Assembly: GCA_013407085.1 (NCBI GenBank) | Contig: JACCGJ010020013.1 | Span: 31,202 to 95,201 of the forward strand | Direction: 5' to 3' | DNA from: Atriophallophorus winterbourni | Taxonomy: Eukaryota; Platyhelminthes; Trematoda; Plagiorchiida; Microphallidae | DNA length: 64,000 nt | Shown: positions 11,346-24,600 of the stretch, one piece after another | Position numbering within the stretch: position 1 is the stretch's first letter | How the letters are laid out: the number at the start of each line of letters is the position of its first letter | The notes under the pieces: generated by a model | Told to the model about the DNA's origin: nothing | What the model saw: the letters and a program-made list of their open reading frames with translations, nothing else | The model's database searches: none | Program-made: the position numbers and the translations under genes

Positions 11346-12358
11346 GGATGTCAGCACTAACACAGATCAAGTTTAAAATGCATTCACGAGACAACAATAG
11401 GAACTACGATCTGTCGTAAGTCATTCGACACGAATGCGGCCTTGAGTTACTTCTTTGCGCAACCTCAAACGGTATTTAATTTAGTTACGGAATAGCTGTT
11501 CTACAAAGTTAAACACTTAAGCAGCTATGCCGCTATAAAAAGCGAATCCATCACGAAGTAAGTCGTAGGATTGCTGATCATAATTACCCTAAGAGATTAT
11601 ATAAACGCCAAATTAAACGGGTAAAATTCCCAGGAACAAGGACGGAAGTCTGGCGTGCAACGACACGTCAGGCGGAATATGTATAATCTTGAATAACGCT
11701 GGTATAACAGTAACGAATAAAAAGGGTTAGGTCTCTTCGACACTTATTAACGTATGTCAAGGATAAAGCACCTTGAGGCTGCGCGACGAATTGCATATAT
11801 AAAATCAACTGCAAGGGTTGCTCGGGAGTATATATTGCGCAAACACCAAGAGAACTCACTACTAGGATAAGTGAACACAAAAATCGAATCGGTAAGCAGC
11901 CACGCAATTCCAATGAATATCAATCACTGATCAGAGATTCTGCACTAGCTGAACACAGCGTTGATCTTGATAACGTAGAAATGATAAGGTGGGGGGGGGT
12001 AAAACCAAACATGGAACTTCACGCCGAGGCAGTTGAGATAAAAAAGGTTGATAAGAATGCGGTAAACAAAGTGGATGGAGCCGATATATCTGGTTTCTGC
12101 AGCGGATAAACATTAATGGGTGTGAGCACTAGTGTTAGCACGAATTACGCCAGCTAAGTAATCTGTCAGTGGATGTCATTCACACCTGCCACGACCAAAA
12201 CCATTATGCGATTATTAGGGGGGTGCGTCGGTTTATTTTAATCTCGAATGTCTATCTTAACAAGCTCAGCGCCCACCATAGCCCGTGCAGTTCTAAGCAA
12301 GCTTAGCTTTGGTTAGGTTAATGAAATTAAAACCTGATCTCGTTTGGTATTGACACCC

Positions 12359-12402
12359 TTGGTCTAACAAAGCTTCCGTGCCAGAAGAGAAACGTTACCA
12401 AT
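12359..12402 (+). ncRNA. Hammerhead ribozyme motif (H1 type), core damaged
   Basis: It has the same layout as the minus-strand copy at 11303-11345. Stem I TTGGT/ACCAA is complementary, stem II has CTTC/GAAG, and GAAACGTT is intact. The catalytic box reads CTAACAA in place of CTGACGA, so G5 and G8 are both A, which should abolish self-cleavage. Confidence 0.6.
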
Positions 12403-13499
12403 AAACTGCTCTAACTGATTCATTACAAAATTTCTTTTTCATGAATATGATTTCTTGATCATTCATAATCATTTTCACTACACTCAAATACTTATTTAAT
12501 CAAAAACTCGTAAAAGGTGTGAATCCTACCGATTGGAAAAATAGAATAATTACTCTTATTTGTAATTCCTACTACTTGTTAGTAGTTTAAAACAACCTTG
12601 TGAGGTAAATCAACACGGATTATCGAACAAAATCACGAAAATCAGCATATTACCGATTATAAACACCTCATTTATTATCCACATATCATTGGTCAACCTG
12701 TAATGATAATTTTGATGACGACAAAATACAGTACTTGCAATAAAATTTAAAGTATACAGAGATAATTCATGGGCCCTGGGCAAAAGCGACGCCAATTTAT
12801 GAAGCGTTCGAAAACCGTTGCCTACAGCAGTTACACATTTGGTTCGCTACACAAGCTCTTCATTTTTAAAAGAAACGTTTATACCTAAAATAACACTCAA
12901 CAATGAGAATGGTATGGAAAGTAATCTTTCAAAATCGTACTTGCTACGTATTATTCTCGATTGCAAAAATTGGATCTACACCAACATACCCTGCTATGAA
13001 AGCACGTATCGGCTTTCATTAGTAAATTAACGGACGCAATCCATTTCTCTAAGTGTTCTCTGTTAAACAGCAACGAGACTATAATCAGTGGCCTTAGATC
13101 GCCGATACGATCGGAGCGCGAAAATCTGTTGTGAATAGCTTCAAGATATCCCAGTCGCAAAAATTTAAAGTTGATGGGCCGCCTCATCTAAAAATATCTT
13201 TTTAATAAGTTTGATTAAATCATCAGCAATAGTTGAGACTAAATAGGAGAAACATCCCCAGTGACGTCAGAATAAGCATACCAAAGGCAGACTCACAAAC
13301 GCAAGCTGAACTACTGCTGTGTTAATATACTGATGTTTCAAATTCAGGAAGCGGTTCAAAAAATTACAAAGATCCGGGTCGGACCAATAGACACCAATCA
13401 TATATTATCGCTACCATTAACTTTTTATACACTAACGCGCGATGATTGCGAAACAAATGATCTGAATTAACTTAGTTGAGAAATCAGTTTTCTGATGAT
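12403..13499. other. No recognisable feature
   Basis: The stretch has short ORFs on both strands without motifs. It separates the PLE remnant from the endonuclease end of LINE B. Confidence 0.4.
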
Positions 13500-15140
13500 T
13501 CAAGATCGGTCAGGTGAATGATTACGAACTGGCGATTCCCAACATGATCCTGCTTTGGCGCGACCGTTTAAAAACAATTGGTGGATTAGGTGTGTATTAC
13601 AAAGAGCGGTTGATAGAAATAATTTGTCACGCTGGAAATCTGAGCGGAACTCACTAATTCTAATGGGTGATTTCAAACTTTCACAGCGTTACATCAAAAC
13701 ATACCACTCTCCACAATTAATTCTGTAAGGTGATTGAACATATTCCCTAAACAACAAGAAGCCTAGCAATCTTTAGTAATAGATTTAGGTTTAACATCCG
13801 AAGCAACAGAAGTTGAGATTGTGAAGAGCCATAGTCCTCTGAGGGTTAAGTGATTACCTCCTGTTGAACAACGCCAGGACTTTATCCAATAATGCAAAAC
13901 TCATCAGAAAAATTGATAACTCAGAATTCACCGGATGAGAAGTATTTTAACTTTACCAATCTAGAAAATCACTGTTTCAACCATTCTAATATAACGTGAT
14001 ATGGAAATACATGAAAAAGCTAGAACATTATGTTTTAAACTTGGTAACCCTACCGGAAAGTGGATAGGAGTGCGAAATTCGGCAAAGGCTACACAAAGGA
14101 TTAATCAAACAGACGAATCTTGAGATTATTTTCGAAAAATCCGAAAAAAGGTGATCAGAAACATCAACGCTGGAAGATAGTCGAACAGATGAAAATGAAA
14201 TCCAAGATACTCTATAGGATAGTAAACAACGCAACTATGGTCGGGCCAGGAGTTTTTCTCTTCAGACTGTAATGTATTGATTGATACTTTCAGGGATACA
14301 GCAAACGCTTTCGCAACATTTATTTTGTAGGAAGTATATATCACTTTCAACAACTTTCCCAGGCCTGATATAGGTGGAAAGCCTAAGTGACATCGACCCG
14401 AATCGTACCGTAATGCGCAACCATTTACGCAGACCTGAAGTAAACAAATCTCCAGGAGGACGGAATAACACCAGTTAATCTGAAATCACGTGACCCGCTG
14501 TAATTTATTTAAACACTCACAAAACACACTAAAACCGGAGTTATTACACCAATAATAAAGGTGGAAGTCGTTCTGATTCGGCCAATGCCGTTTTTATTCC
14601 GCGATCGACGACGTCCTGAGGAAAGCGTTGGTTGGTCTGAGGAGCACGAAAGTTAAACTACTGCATACCCCCAATCATCTCCTGAATAAACTATTCACAC
14701 GACTACTACCCCAAACCAGCCGAAGTCATGACTACACAGTACTTATTTCCGACTCGAGACTGAACTGTTGAAGGAATTTTTATTCTGTACGTGTATGTTT
14801 TACCTGGAACTCAATACCCTGTAATGTTGCACATTCACCCAACTTGGATATATTCAAATCGAACTTGGACAACTTCATGTCGACTAATCCAAACATTGAA
14901 CCTATATATTCTACAACTTAAAAGCTTTGAACCCATGCATCGAAGTAAACTATACATCTTTACCCATGGATTTACATCTGCCATCCAAACGATTGAAAAC
15001 AATTTCTTCCCTATGGATTTTTACCTGTTTCCCGGTGAGCAAACAAATCCCGTTTTTACTACCTATGTTATTCGTAATTCTCATATTATTCTGTGGTTTT
15101 TGGAAAGCTATATGCTTTTTAGACCATTAAATTGAATTGA
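13500..15140 (+). mobile_element. CR1-like LINE, family B, internally deleted
   Basis: The 5' part holds APE-endonuclease traces, with a MGDFKLSQ-like segment at about 13660 and RFRFNIRSN at about 13790. A linker with KILYRIVNN follows near 14200. The RT core is missing. From about 14700 the 3' end is present, with SHDYTVLISDSRLNC and NLDIFKSNLDNFMSTN in shifted frames, ending at 15135 in a TTGAA tail. The 3' end matches the fragment nested at 1770-2191. It ends only about 155 bp beyond the RTEL1 stop codon. Confidence 0.7.
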
Positions 15141-15296
15141 GAGGACTCCAGATTTATATAATGCCGACCCAACCTCGGAAATCAAAAGCCGAAAGGTTCT
15201 GAGGTAGAAATCTTCAATACAAAAATACAATGATTGTTATTAAATGCAATGTTGTATGTTCCAAAACACGAAAGCACCTTGAGCATAATGATCCCC

Positions 15297-15605
15297 TCAT
15301 TCAGTTGTGGTGTCCTTCGATTTACCCAGACAGGCAAGGTTACGTTTACGGACGAGCCTGGAACAAACAGGGCACCTACGATCTCCCTGAAAAAGAAGAT
15401 GATATGTTAGAGCAACGTTGCCAAAACCAAAAGATAAAACCAAACTATACACAAACCTGCTCAATGATGGCGTGCCAGCACTGAAAACAAGCCACGTGCT
15501 GACAAATGGAAATCAGCGGGACAAGCGCTGGTGTACGATGACATTTGGCACAAGTAACCGTCGGTAAACTAGCCGACGATGCTGAAGAATCAAGTTCCGA
15601 AAGAT
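15297..15605 (-). other. RTEL1: RTEL1 exons 22-23: C-terminal RING finger
   Basis: Exon 22 encodes [13 protein letters not shown] and [11 protein letters not shown]. Exon 23 opens with GDRRCPVC and ends KDTTTE-stop at 15297. Ligands in order are C994, C997, C1010, H1012, C1015, C1018, C1030 and C1033, a C3HC4 spacing. Vertebrate long RTEL1 isoforms end in a RING described as C4C4. The stop codon is followed by about 155 nt before LINE B, with no clear AATAAA. Confidence 0.85.
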
Positions 15606-18600
15606 CTACGGCAAGAAAATAGGAGAAAGCATGAAGACAAATAAGACAACACTTTCTTCCAAACGACAACATCAGTCAGGGTATCTATACCAAAGAGAAA
15701 GGGGAGACAGAAAAGAAAAAAATACTGAAGCTTACTTTTCGGTTCAACACAAATGGAATCAGCACAAATTTTCTCGTAGTACGGTTTGTGAACCTCATCG
15801 AGTAAACAAATAGCATCTGAAAATAAAGTAAAAATTTACGACATTGTAAAAACAAGAACCATGTGTAGTAAAACTTCGAGGAAGGGGACGAACCTTTAAG
15901 AAGAGAGGATGAGCATTTGAAAACTTCTTTCATTTCCTTGTAGAAAACATCGACACAACTGGTGTCAGTATTTTCCAGATCGCTTCCCACAGCGGCACTG
16001 GCTTTGTATCTCTTAACTGCCGCTTTGAATTGCTCGATTGGTGAAAACTTCGGAGGTATTGTGGGCTTTGTTTGTTCAGTGGTGAGATGCTTTTTGACAG
16101 CCTTCACATACTCGATTGGTGTAATGGGATGATTTGGACCAGACGGGGTCAAGTTTGCACTTGAGGACAACTTGATTCGTTTCACGGCACCAGGTTGAAG
16201 TAATCGGGCTTCGAGCGGATCATCGACGACGTACGAGGAATTAACCGACAAAGTAGGTGCCTGAAAGGAAATGATCGAATCAGAGAGGATAAATAAAAGA
16301 AACATTCCATTGGCACGTCTGATGGCGGAGCACAACCAACCATAAAAAGGATCACCACTTTATGTTATTCCACTTAACTGAAAGGTAAATCATCTGCAAG
16401 TTAGAGACATTCAACTACAAATAAACCGTTTAAGTTGTTATAACTAAGCCTCAGGGAAGTCATTGAGTTGATCCGGATATTGAACAGTGGCAACAGTGAC
16501 GAGATCAACAGGTAATCAATCTAAAAAACACAAATTGAAGAATTTATTGCAACGAAAGGATTCACTCGATATGGATGTACTTGTACTTGTGCGCGACTAT
16601 CTCCTCCTGGAGTCGGCTTCAATGAAGATTCTTGGGAATTTGGGTACAAAGCGGCGTCCCCAGCACCACTCGGCGTTTGTTCGAGTCAGCTTCTCAAGCC
16701 TTTGCACAACAAAGCGCGACCTGCAAGGCAGCGGGGAGTTGCCAGAAAGAGGTGGTGTGCACCAACTAACCGTCTACCAGACTCTGTTCCAGGTTTTTCC
16801 TCAGGGTTTTTGTCCCGAAGCCTTTTCAGCGATCGGGTATTCCGAAAGGCAGCGGAGGTTTAAAGTCAGGGTTTTCCTACCCTTAGTTGAAATGCCCTCC
16901 CAGGCTAACGAGGTACATCTGCCCAATGTCTGATGCAGGAAATCAAAATTCAAGTCACAGTCATAGACTGCATATGGGCAATGATGTTATCAGGTTGCCA
17001 AGGCTTGGATGATGGTAGCAAGACCACAGTGAGTTCCCGCATGCAGTTTATCACCGGTGGCAATTTAGCTTAACACGATTTAACTGCGCAGTGTACTGCG
17101 AGACTGCACATCAGTGAGAAAGGGTTCGAAGGTTTTCACCAAATGTATACATTTCAACTGAATGAACTGATAAAGTTAATATCGAGGCCTTTAATTGGAG
17201 TTGCAGTTAACATGCACACTATAGTGGTAACAAATGAATATACATCAATGGTCTAGCGTAGTCAGACAAAATACAATGCAGTTGCATATAGACCGAGCTA
17301 CTTTCAACCCCTACACACAATTCTCACAAGCAGTTAAAATACTTACAGAGGTTCCGTTCGACTGGCCTGAGTTGATCGCCTCGAAAATGGAAGAGCGAGT
17401 GCCCGGCTTGCCTTCCACACAATAATCGCCAATCAAATCCGAAACAGGAGCAAGACTCTCGGCAAACGAATCGATCTGATAAACAAAAATCCGATACAGG
17501 GTAAAGCGAATGTATCCACTTTACCTTAATTCCGCTTTTTGTTAAAACCTCTGTATATGTAAGAGATCTGAGAGAGAAAGGCTACGTTATATCCTTAGAT
17601 ATAATCCTTGTATTCATGTTGAAAGTGGTCTAAATCTTTTGACATGCAAGTAAACGGGTATTTTACATGACTCTACATCTTAAGTTGAGCGTGTTGTCGT
17701 TATAGCCGTCAATGTATGTGCAGAAGATCTAATAGTTTGACATTTTAAAAACCGAATGTGTGAGAGAGTTGAGCTTGACAGAAGGAAATTTGATTGGGAT
17801 AGAAAGCCGGTATACAGATAAAGATCGACGCAAGCAACTTTAGCACAATCTTGATGGTTAACTAGCCGGTACAATGCGTTGGCCTAAATATGAATCATGG
17901 CGCTCATCGGATGAAAGTCCACAATCAGCCCAAACCTAAACCATTGCTATTAATTCTCATTGCACACACTATATATATACATCTACCATTTACAAATCAT
18001 TCTACATTTACTACTTCCGAAGTTAGTGTGTTCATCTCTGACTTTTCACGGGATTCGCTTTTAATTAGCAATGGTTACTGGTTAACAACAACAAACAGCA
18101 TTGGGTACCGTTGATGATGAGTTTTCAATTGTACGTGAAAATTACATTACATTACGTTTAAAAAAAAAAGTTCTATATTTCGTACGTGAACATAGTTTGG
18201 ACATCACAAGTGTAAGATGTAATATAAAAAAAGACCTGAAGATCTTAAGGATGTACGTAGAGGCTTCACTACATGGTATGTATGAAATTTTTTTATGAAA
18301 GCACAAGCATATTGATGCAGGAAAGTCAGAGACTGCACGTAGGCTAAGATACTGTCATGTTGCCAAGGCCTAGACAGATACGAGGAAGAAAAAACAACAG
18401 GAAACGGTAGTGAGACTACATACACGTTGATTATGCGAGCACACGATTAAAAGTGGTTATTGCATAAATCTTATCCAGCAGTGGCGCGGATGTGCAACCG
18501 TGCAGTACTTATGTGCTGTGCAGCTAACACCGTGCTAAACTGATTGGCCACGGGTAGTGAGCTGCATGCTGAAACACGCTGGAGTCTCAATACCATCTTT

Positions 18601-21600
18601 ATTCTCTATTTCTCATATCTGTCTAGGCTTGGGCAACCTGACAGTCTCTGACTGTGCGGCACTTTGCCTGGATCAGGCTTGTGCTTTCATACCATACCAT
18701 AACATAAAGCTTGATTTTGCATGCCATTCCAACATTGTTTCGAGGCACGCGAAATCAAATCCCACTGGCCATAACTAATAGGTGCAAATATCACTAAACC
18801 AGTCATAGATTGGGCTATTTCGATTATATTGGTCATTCGCCTAAAATTTGCATATCATTCGAACACAGACCAATTGGTGCCGGTTTAGTATGTAATCTAC
18901 CTAAATATTAATAACTTGCTTTGAAATGGACAAATGTTAATAAATATTATCCGAGATGATAAGCTGCCATGGAATTTCTTAGGCATTATCAACTTCTTGA
19001 AGAACCAGATGATACTGCTCCTTGCGCAACGATCTTGGCTAGCAGCTACAATTCGTATTGTCAAAAAGATGAGAAGAGTTCCAATACACACATTGCAATC
19101 CCAATTAGAATTTACTTCCTCGAAAATTCTAAGATACAATGAAGAAAATCTGTTTGTCTCTTTTTTTAAATGATATTCACACTGTATATTGTTAAGTATG
19201 ATTGTATTAAATAAATTCTTTTTCAGTAGATCTTATTTCTTGTGTAGATCACATATTAAACCGGCACCGACCAATGCTCATAGATCCAACAAGGGAATCA
19301 TGAAAACTTACTTCGGTAGCGAGTGGGATCGAAGAAAGAAGTTCGGAGATCCCGGAGTCGGGCAATGGAAGAACTGGAACTGGTGTTCGTTTTGATGGAT
19401 TTAAATTTTGTTCTCGTGTAGCAGAAGGAAGGAACTGGAAAATGAAAGTGTATCCCGGATAGAGAAATATCTTGATTATTCGTACATAGGCAACCACGAA
19501 GAACCATAATAAAAAACAACGATTCATTAAAGAGAGTAGAACCAAAGTTTTCAGGTTGTCAATTTGCATAATAGAGGAAGCAACTATGGCAGGTGGGTTG
19601 AATATACGTTTCGTTGGAAAAGGTATAGTTTCGACATGCAGTGTAAAACTGCATAAACGTACCCTTGTTCCAACCTTGTCCGATAAGTAGTAGTGGCTTA
19701 GTAACGGAAATTTCATAGATGTCAGATCAAGCATCCGCTTGAGAATCATGTGTTTGAACAATTAGGCTGTCTCGTGTCAAATAATAGGGAAAGTAAACAG
19801 AGATTGAAATAACCGAACAAAGGGAAAGAAGCATCTTTTATAATGAAATTTGAGTCTCGACTACGGTTACCGTAATGGAGCACGGGACAGATCATTTTAC
19901 CTGTATTTTCATAGTTGCTTGCGGGTGTGGTACTATCCCGTTGCCCATGCCGAAGTAGGGGTGACCTATGGGGGCCCCACACGAAGCCTTTGGTTAAAAA
20001 GCCTGAATCACAAGGCAGTGGGCTAAGACTGAGCTTGTCTGACCTTTATCCATCGACCTTTCTGGTAGGAGTAGCTCTGTTGGCGCCTGAAGAACACCAC
20101 CCTGTATAGCTCAATTGTTCGTGGAGGTTCAGTTTCGGTAATGGAAACACTAAGACAAGTCATTACGGTCCGGTAAGAGACCGAGTTGCTTTGGCTAAGG
20201 GTGGAATAAAAACCGTTGCACCCGACAATACCACGAGCCGCACTTAACAAGACCATGATTTACATGTTTTACACGGGAATTCACCTTATTGGCTCATTAC
20301 AGATTGGAAATGAATATTTACGTTAGTGGTGAATTAGAGTAGGACACAATTGTTAACACAGGTCGCATGGAAGGAACAAAAGCAAAGTTTCCATTATAAA
20401 GCAAGGAAATTTTAGTGCAATCGATTAGAGTAGTTTCTGGGTAACATTTCGCATCTGACACAGAAGATTTGGAACACCAAGGGAGATCATCAGGACATGG
20501 AACATGGCTAAGTAGTATTCCACCCACCACCTCTGTTTTGACTCAAAAATGGCTACAACCCCTTTATTACTCAAATTTCTTCGCATTATGAATACAGAAT
20601 TGGTCCCAAACATATTCCATTTAGTTCCTTTATAAAATTCGAAGAATTAGATCGATGAACTTAGTTAACCGCAAAACTCTAACTATAATAACAGAAAACG
20701 AAAAAAGAATTCAGGATACTTAACAAAAAATAATAAAACTAGCATCAAGTCACAAATAAGCGATGCAGTGCGAACTCAACAATTTCTATGATGGAATATA
20801 ACAAAGGAAATTAGGTACCACACAGACACATACCTTGTGCAACGAATTTTTATAGAACTCCGTGGTTTCTCTGACAACCGAATCCAAATCTGAATAGACA
20901 CGAACGCTCGATTGCATCCAGTGTGGTAGTTGAGAACGGGCGACACAGGAAGCGAATCGCTCATCACAAAGAAACACGGCACCGAAATCGCGATGGTGAC
21001 GAATAACGCTGGCGAAGAAATTGCACGTGAGAAGAAGCACTTACACGGTAAAAGAGATTCCATCTGTACAGAAATGGCTTACCGACCGATAGCCTGATTG
21101 ACAGCACGCCAGGCCTGTGTCGCATACCATTTTCGTCCAGTCAGTGAGGTATACGACTTTGTGGATTCTGGCGCCGAAGCGTTTCCAGCGATGGCTTGTT
21201 CGTCTAAATAGGCCATTTTCAAACGAATCCTGGGATCTTGCATTGGTGGATAAGGAAGACCCAGAATTGCAACACCACGCCCGGTAACGTCAGTCAGGTC
21301 AAGGCCTTCGCTAGCTCGACCGCGCATGACAGCAAACAAAATCGCACCGCATGTATCGGTGGCGTTACGGCGGTAGTCGGCGAAAACCTTGAAATCAGCA
21401 TTGAGGTAGCAATATAGAGTAATTCAACTATGAATTTGGACATATAAAACAAAACCGCGGTAGATCAATGAATACAAAACAGCAGCCATCCGAACAAAAC
21501 TATTTATACCCGGTTCCTAATTCGTTCATGATTAAATCGACGCATTGTAAACACTTCAAAGGTCAAAAACATTCATTTGCATGCATTTCTATCACACCCA

Positions 21601-24600
21601 CCCACGGCCGGTTTCGTGCTGTTTGCACTCACCATGTAGGGACGGTAAGATCAGGATCTGCCTGCGCTTGAAACAGTGGAGGAATGGTAAAAAAGTAGAG
21701 CTTGAATGCCACTGTTGGATAAGGCTGGTACGACCAACCTGTTCAATCACATGTGTCAACACACATGTTTAATATGGCTAAACCCATAACCATGAACCAA
21801 AATATTCATTTGCATGCATTTCCATCACACACACCTGGTCTAACTGTCCCTACCTGATGAGTGCAAACATCACAAAACCGGTCGTGAAATGCAAATGAGT
21901 ATTTTGGATCATTGTTATGGGTTTAACCCCGTTAAACATATGTTTGGACACATGTGATTGAACAGGCTGGTCGTACCTGCCTTATCCAACAGTGGCATAC
22001 AAGCGCTACTTGTACTTCAAAGATCTATTGTGAAACTGAATTTTACTGGATGTGGAGATAGGGCATATTTGTGGTTGATGTTGAACGCATTGCTAAATGA
22101 TAATGTGGCCCTAAACTACGACAAAAATTACACTTGCAACGTTCAAAAGTGCGGTATTATTTGTCGAATGACCATGTGAATTCTGACTAGCAGTCATCAC
22201 GTTAACACCAAATACTTCTCCAAGATGAAGCTTTCAGTTTACATTGTTATTAATCGTTACAACGGCAGAACGACGTATTAGCAGTTTCCGTGGGGCATCT
22301 ACGTCTTTGTAGCGCTAGTACGACTAATGAATGGTTGCTTTATTGATTTCAAATTTACATATAAAAAGCTGTCAGAATACAACGCATGACACAATTAGCG
22401 TAGGCGAAAGTTTAGAAGAAGGGTAGCAACTCCTTGCAGACAAGCCCCGCGATGCAATTTATAATTTCTTTACATTGCCCACTCGTTGAATAGATTGAAA
22501 CAACATGCTTTTAGCCGTGACTTGCGTAGACGGTTCACGTATCATTGCGATATAATAAGGCATTTAACGCATTGCACATTATTCGTTTTGGAAGTCAGTT
22601 TGCGTTTTAAACGGAAGAGGATAACACATGCTTCGGGAATCATTTGATATGATGTCTAACGAGAGGTTGGCCGAAATATTTGATAACATGCAAATTTCAC
22701 ACCCAGGGACACAAGACAATCATCACTGAAAATTCGCCTTGTATTTACTGACCATAAAGCCTAATTCGTTAAGAGTGAAGGAAATACAGCTAGCGAGCGA
22801 CTAGTTGTTCGTGGGTGGATGAAATGCTATTTACAATACCAATAATAATCGTTCATCACATATTTGACACCCCAGTCTTTCTATTTATGCAATTTAGTAA
22901 GAAAAGTAGACTGTCAGATTATATGCTTTTGCAGTAGAGTGAATAGTAAAACGTGAAGAAGAGTAAATCGAACAAGCACCAACTAACCACAGCATAATAG
23001 ACCTCATCAAGGCTCATCGAATCTCATCTTACTGTCTCTACCTGATGACGGCAAACAGCCAGAAACCGGTAGTGGTGTGTAAGGTATGGGGATGTGAGCA
23101 CCACAATAGATTGACCTCTCCCTCATTTCGTTGCCTGTATAGTGACATCAATCAAGAGAACTCAAGCTAGCATGATGATGTGACATTTCTGTTTGGTCAA
23201 CCAAGCTGATTGAATCGTGATGACTTAGGCCGATGACGAAAGACCCAGTTTCGGAGTGCCACATATAACGATGAAGAATGATTATGACGCTCAAAGAATG
23301 GTTACAGGAGCGTTTGCAGGACTCGTCTGAATACCAGGGCCGACGGAACAATGGAAAAACTCAGACGAATTGTCCGATTGCGCATGAGATGTGGTCATAA
23401 CACCATGCCAAGACCGGCTGATCACAACTGCTGGGTGTGTGTGCAAACAAGTCCAGGGTGTGATCAGCGAAAACCTAGCACTCAACAGTAGCTTTACGAC
23501 ACAGAAAAAAGCCGAGAATCGGAGAGGACCGTGTAAGACAAACGCTCAAAAAGATGAGAATTAACTGAAGCAGATCACAAAAACGATAAGTGAATGGAAT
23601 CTTGATGTAAAAAAGACACGAAGGCGTTAATAGTAGTCGGCTCAAAACGCACAAGAGCTAGAAATTTAGCCCGCTAAAGTTTGTCATTCCCTTGCTGTCT
23701 TACGAAAGAAGTAAATCTAAAAAGGGGGATTGCATCAGTTAAAAATCGAGGTTAAAGTACAATCTACTCGTTCAAATCACGAACAATAAGACTTAAATAA
23801 AAAGAATTGACGAACAAATGATAAGTCAATGATTTATAAATGGGAGGGAATTGAAAATACACTGTACTGGTATTCCTCACAAAAGTGATTCAGAACAAGA
23901 AAACGCGATATCTGCCTCGTATCGCTGTGGGACTTGAGTAGAACAGAGTTCGAAACCATGAAAGAAAACCCGAACTTACTTTGGCGAATTGAACTTTATC
24001 ACGCGGTTCAATATGAACTTTCTTGTATTGAAGAAACTGATTGAAAATATGCGAATTCTACAAAGAGAGGATGTTCATCGGGTAATTGGATGTGGTATAA
24101 AAGAAAACAAACGAGGAACTTGGAGAGAGAAAAAACCAAATTTTACAAGGGAGAAAAGGAAATGGTTTCAAACTAACGATGTATCCTATAGGTATGAAGA
24201 CTATTGCATTAGAATGTAGTCAAGTGAAGAAGGAAAGCTCGTTATAGTGTGACAGGGAATGCCTTGAACAAGATATCATAACGATATCACCCTACTACTT
24301 CACAACACTTGATTGAATGCATGTTTCATTCGAGGTGTAGGCACCTCATCCCAGTGTGTATTTGCTTAATCTCCTACATGATAAGTAGCTTTTTAGGCCC
24401 CACTGCATGGTAATTTAGCACTCTTCTACGGGTGAAATACACTCCATGATTATGATTCCAGGAGGGCAGTCGTCGGCGATCACTCTGTGCCACTCTCCGA
24501 TCATATATCTATGTGCCAGCTGAGATGGCTGGGGCACTTTCTCCGTATGGATGAGCGACACCTTCCTCGCCCAACTCTTTTTGCTCTCGCTGGACTTGAT

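Larger units (their letters stand above)
11303..12402 (+). mobile_element. PLE remnant bounded by inverted hammerhead-bearing repeats
   Basis: A 1.1-kb segment has inverted copies of a 43-nt ribozyme-like sequence at its ends (11303-11345 minus, 12359-12402 plus). Inside is a plus-strand GIY-YIG remnant at about 11780-12110 with CSGVYIAQTPRELTTRISEHK and LAEHSVDLDNVEM. A run of nine G near 11991-11999 and stops break the frame. It matches PLE architecture, in which terminal repeats carry hammerhead motifs. The RT is absent. Confidence 0.65.
21560..22010. repeat. Foldback repeat with two divergent hammerhead-like motifs
   Basis: Arms at about 21704-21835 and 21860-22000 are near-perfect inverted copies. 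Shared blocks are GCCACTGTTGGATAAGGC, TGTTCAATCACATGTGT and TAAACCCATAAC. A ribozyme-like motif on the minus strand (21603-21642) and one on the plus strand (21848-21890) belong to the same H2 family. The whole lies in RTEL1 intron 16. Confidence 0.7.

Noticed and set aside
16487..16933. 148-codon ORF as a host gene
   Set aside because: It is largely repeat R. The second copy needs a frameshift to encode the same peptide, so coding constraint is not supported.
20023..21063. Alternative minus-strand ORFs overlapping RTEL1 exon 18
   Set aside because: They are other frames of the same exon or of repeat T and contain no motifs.
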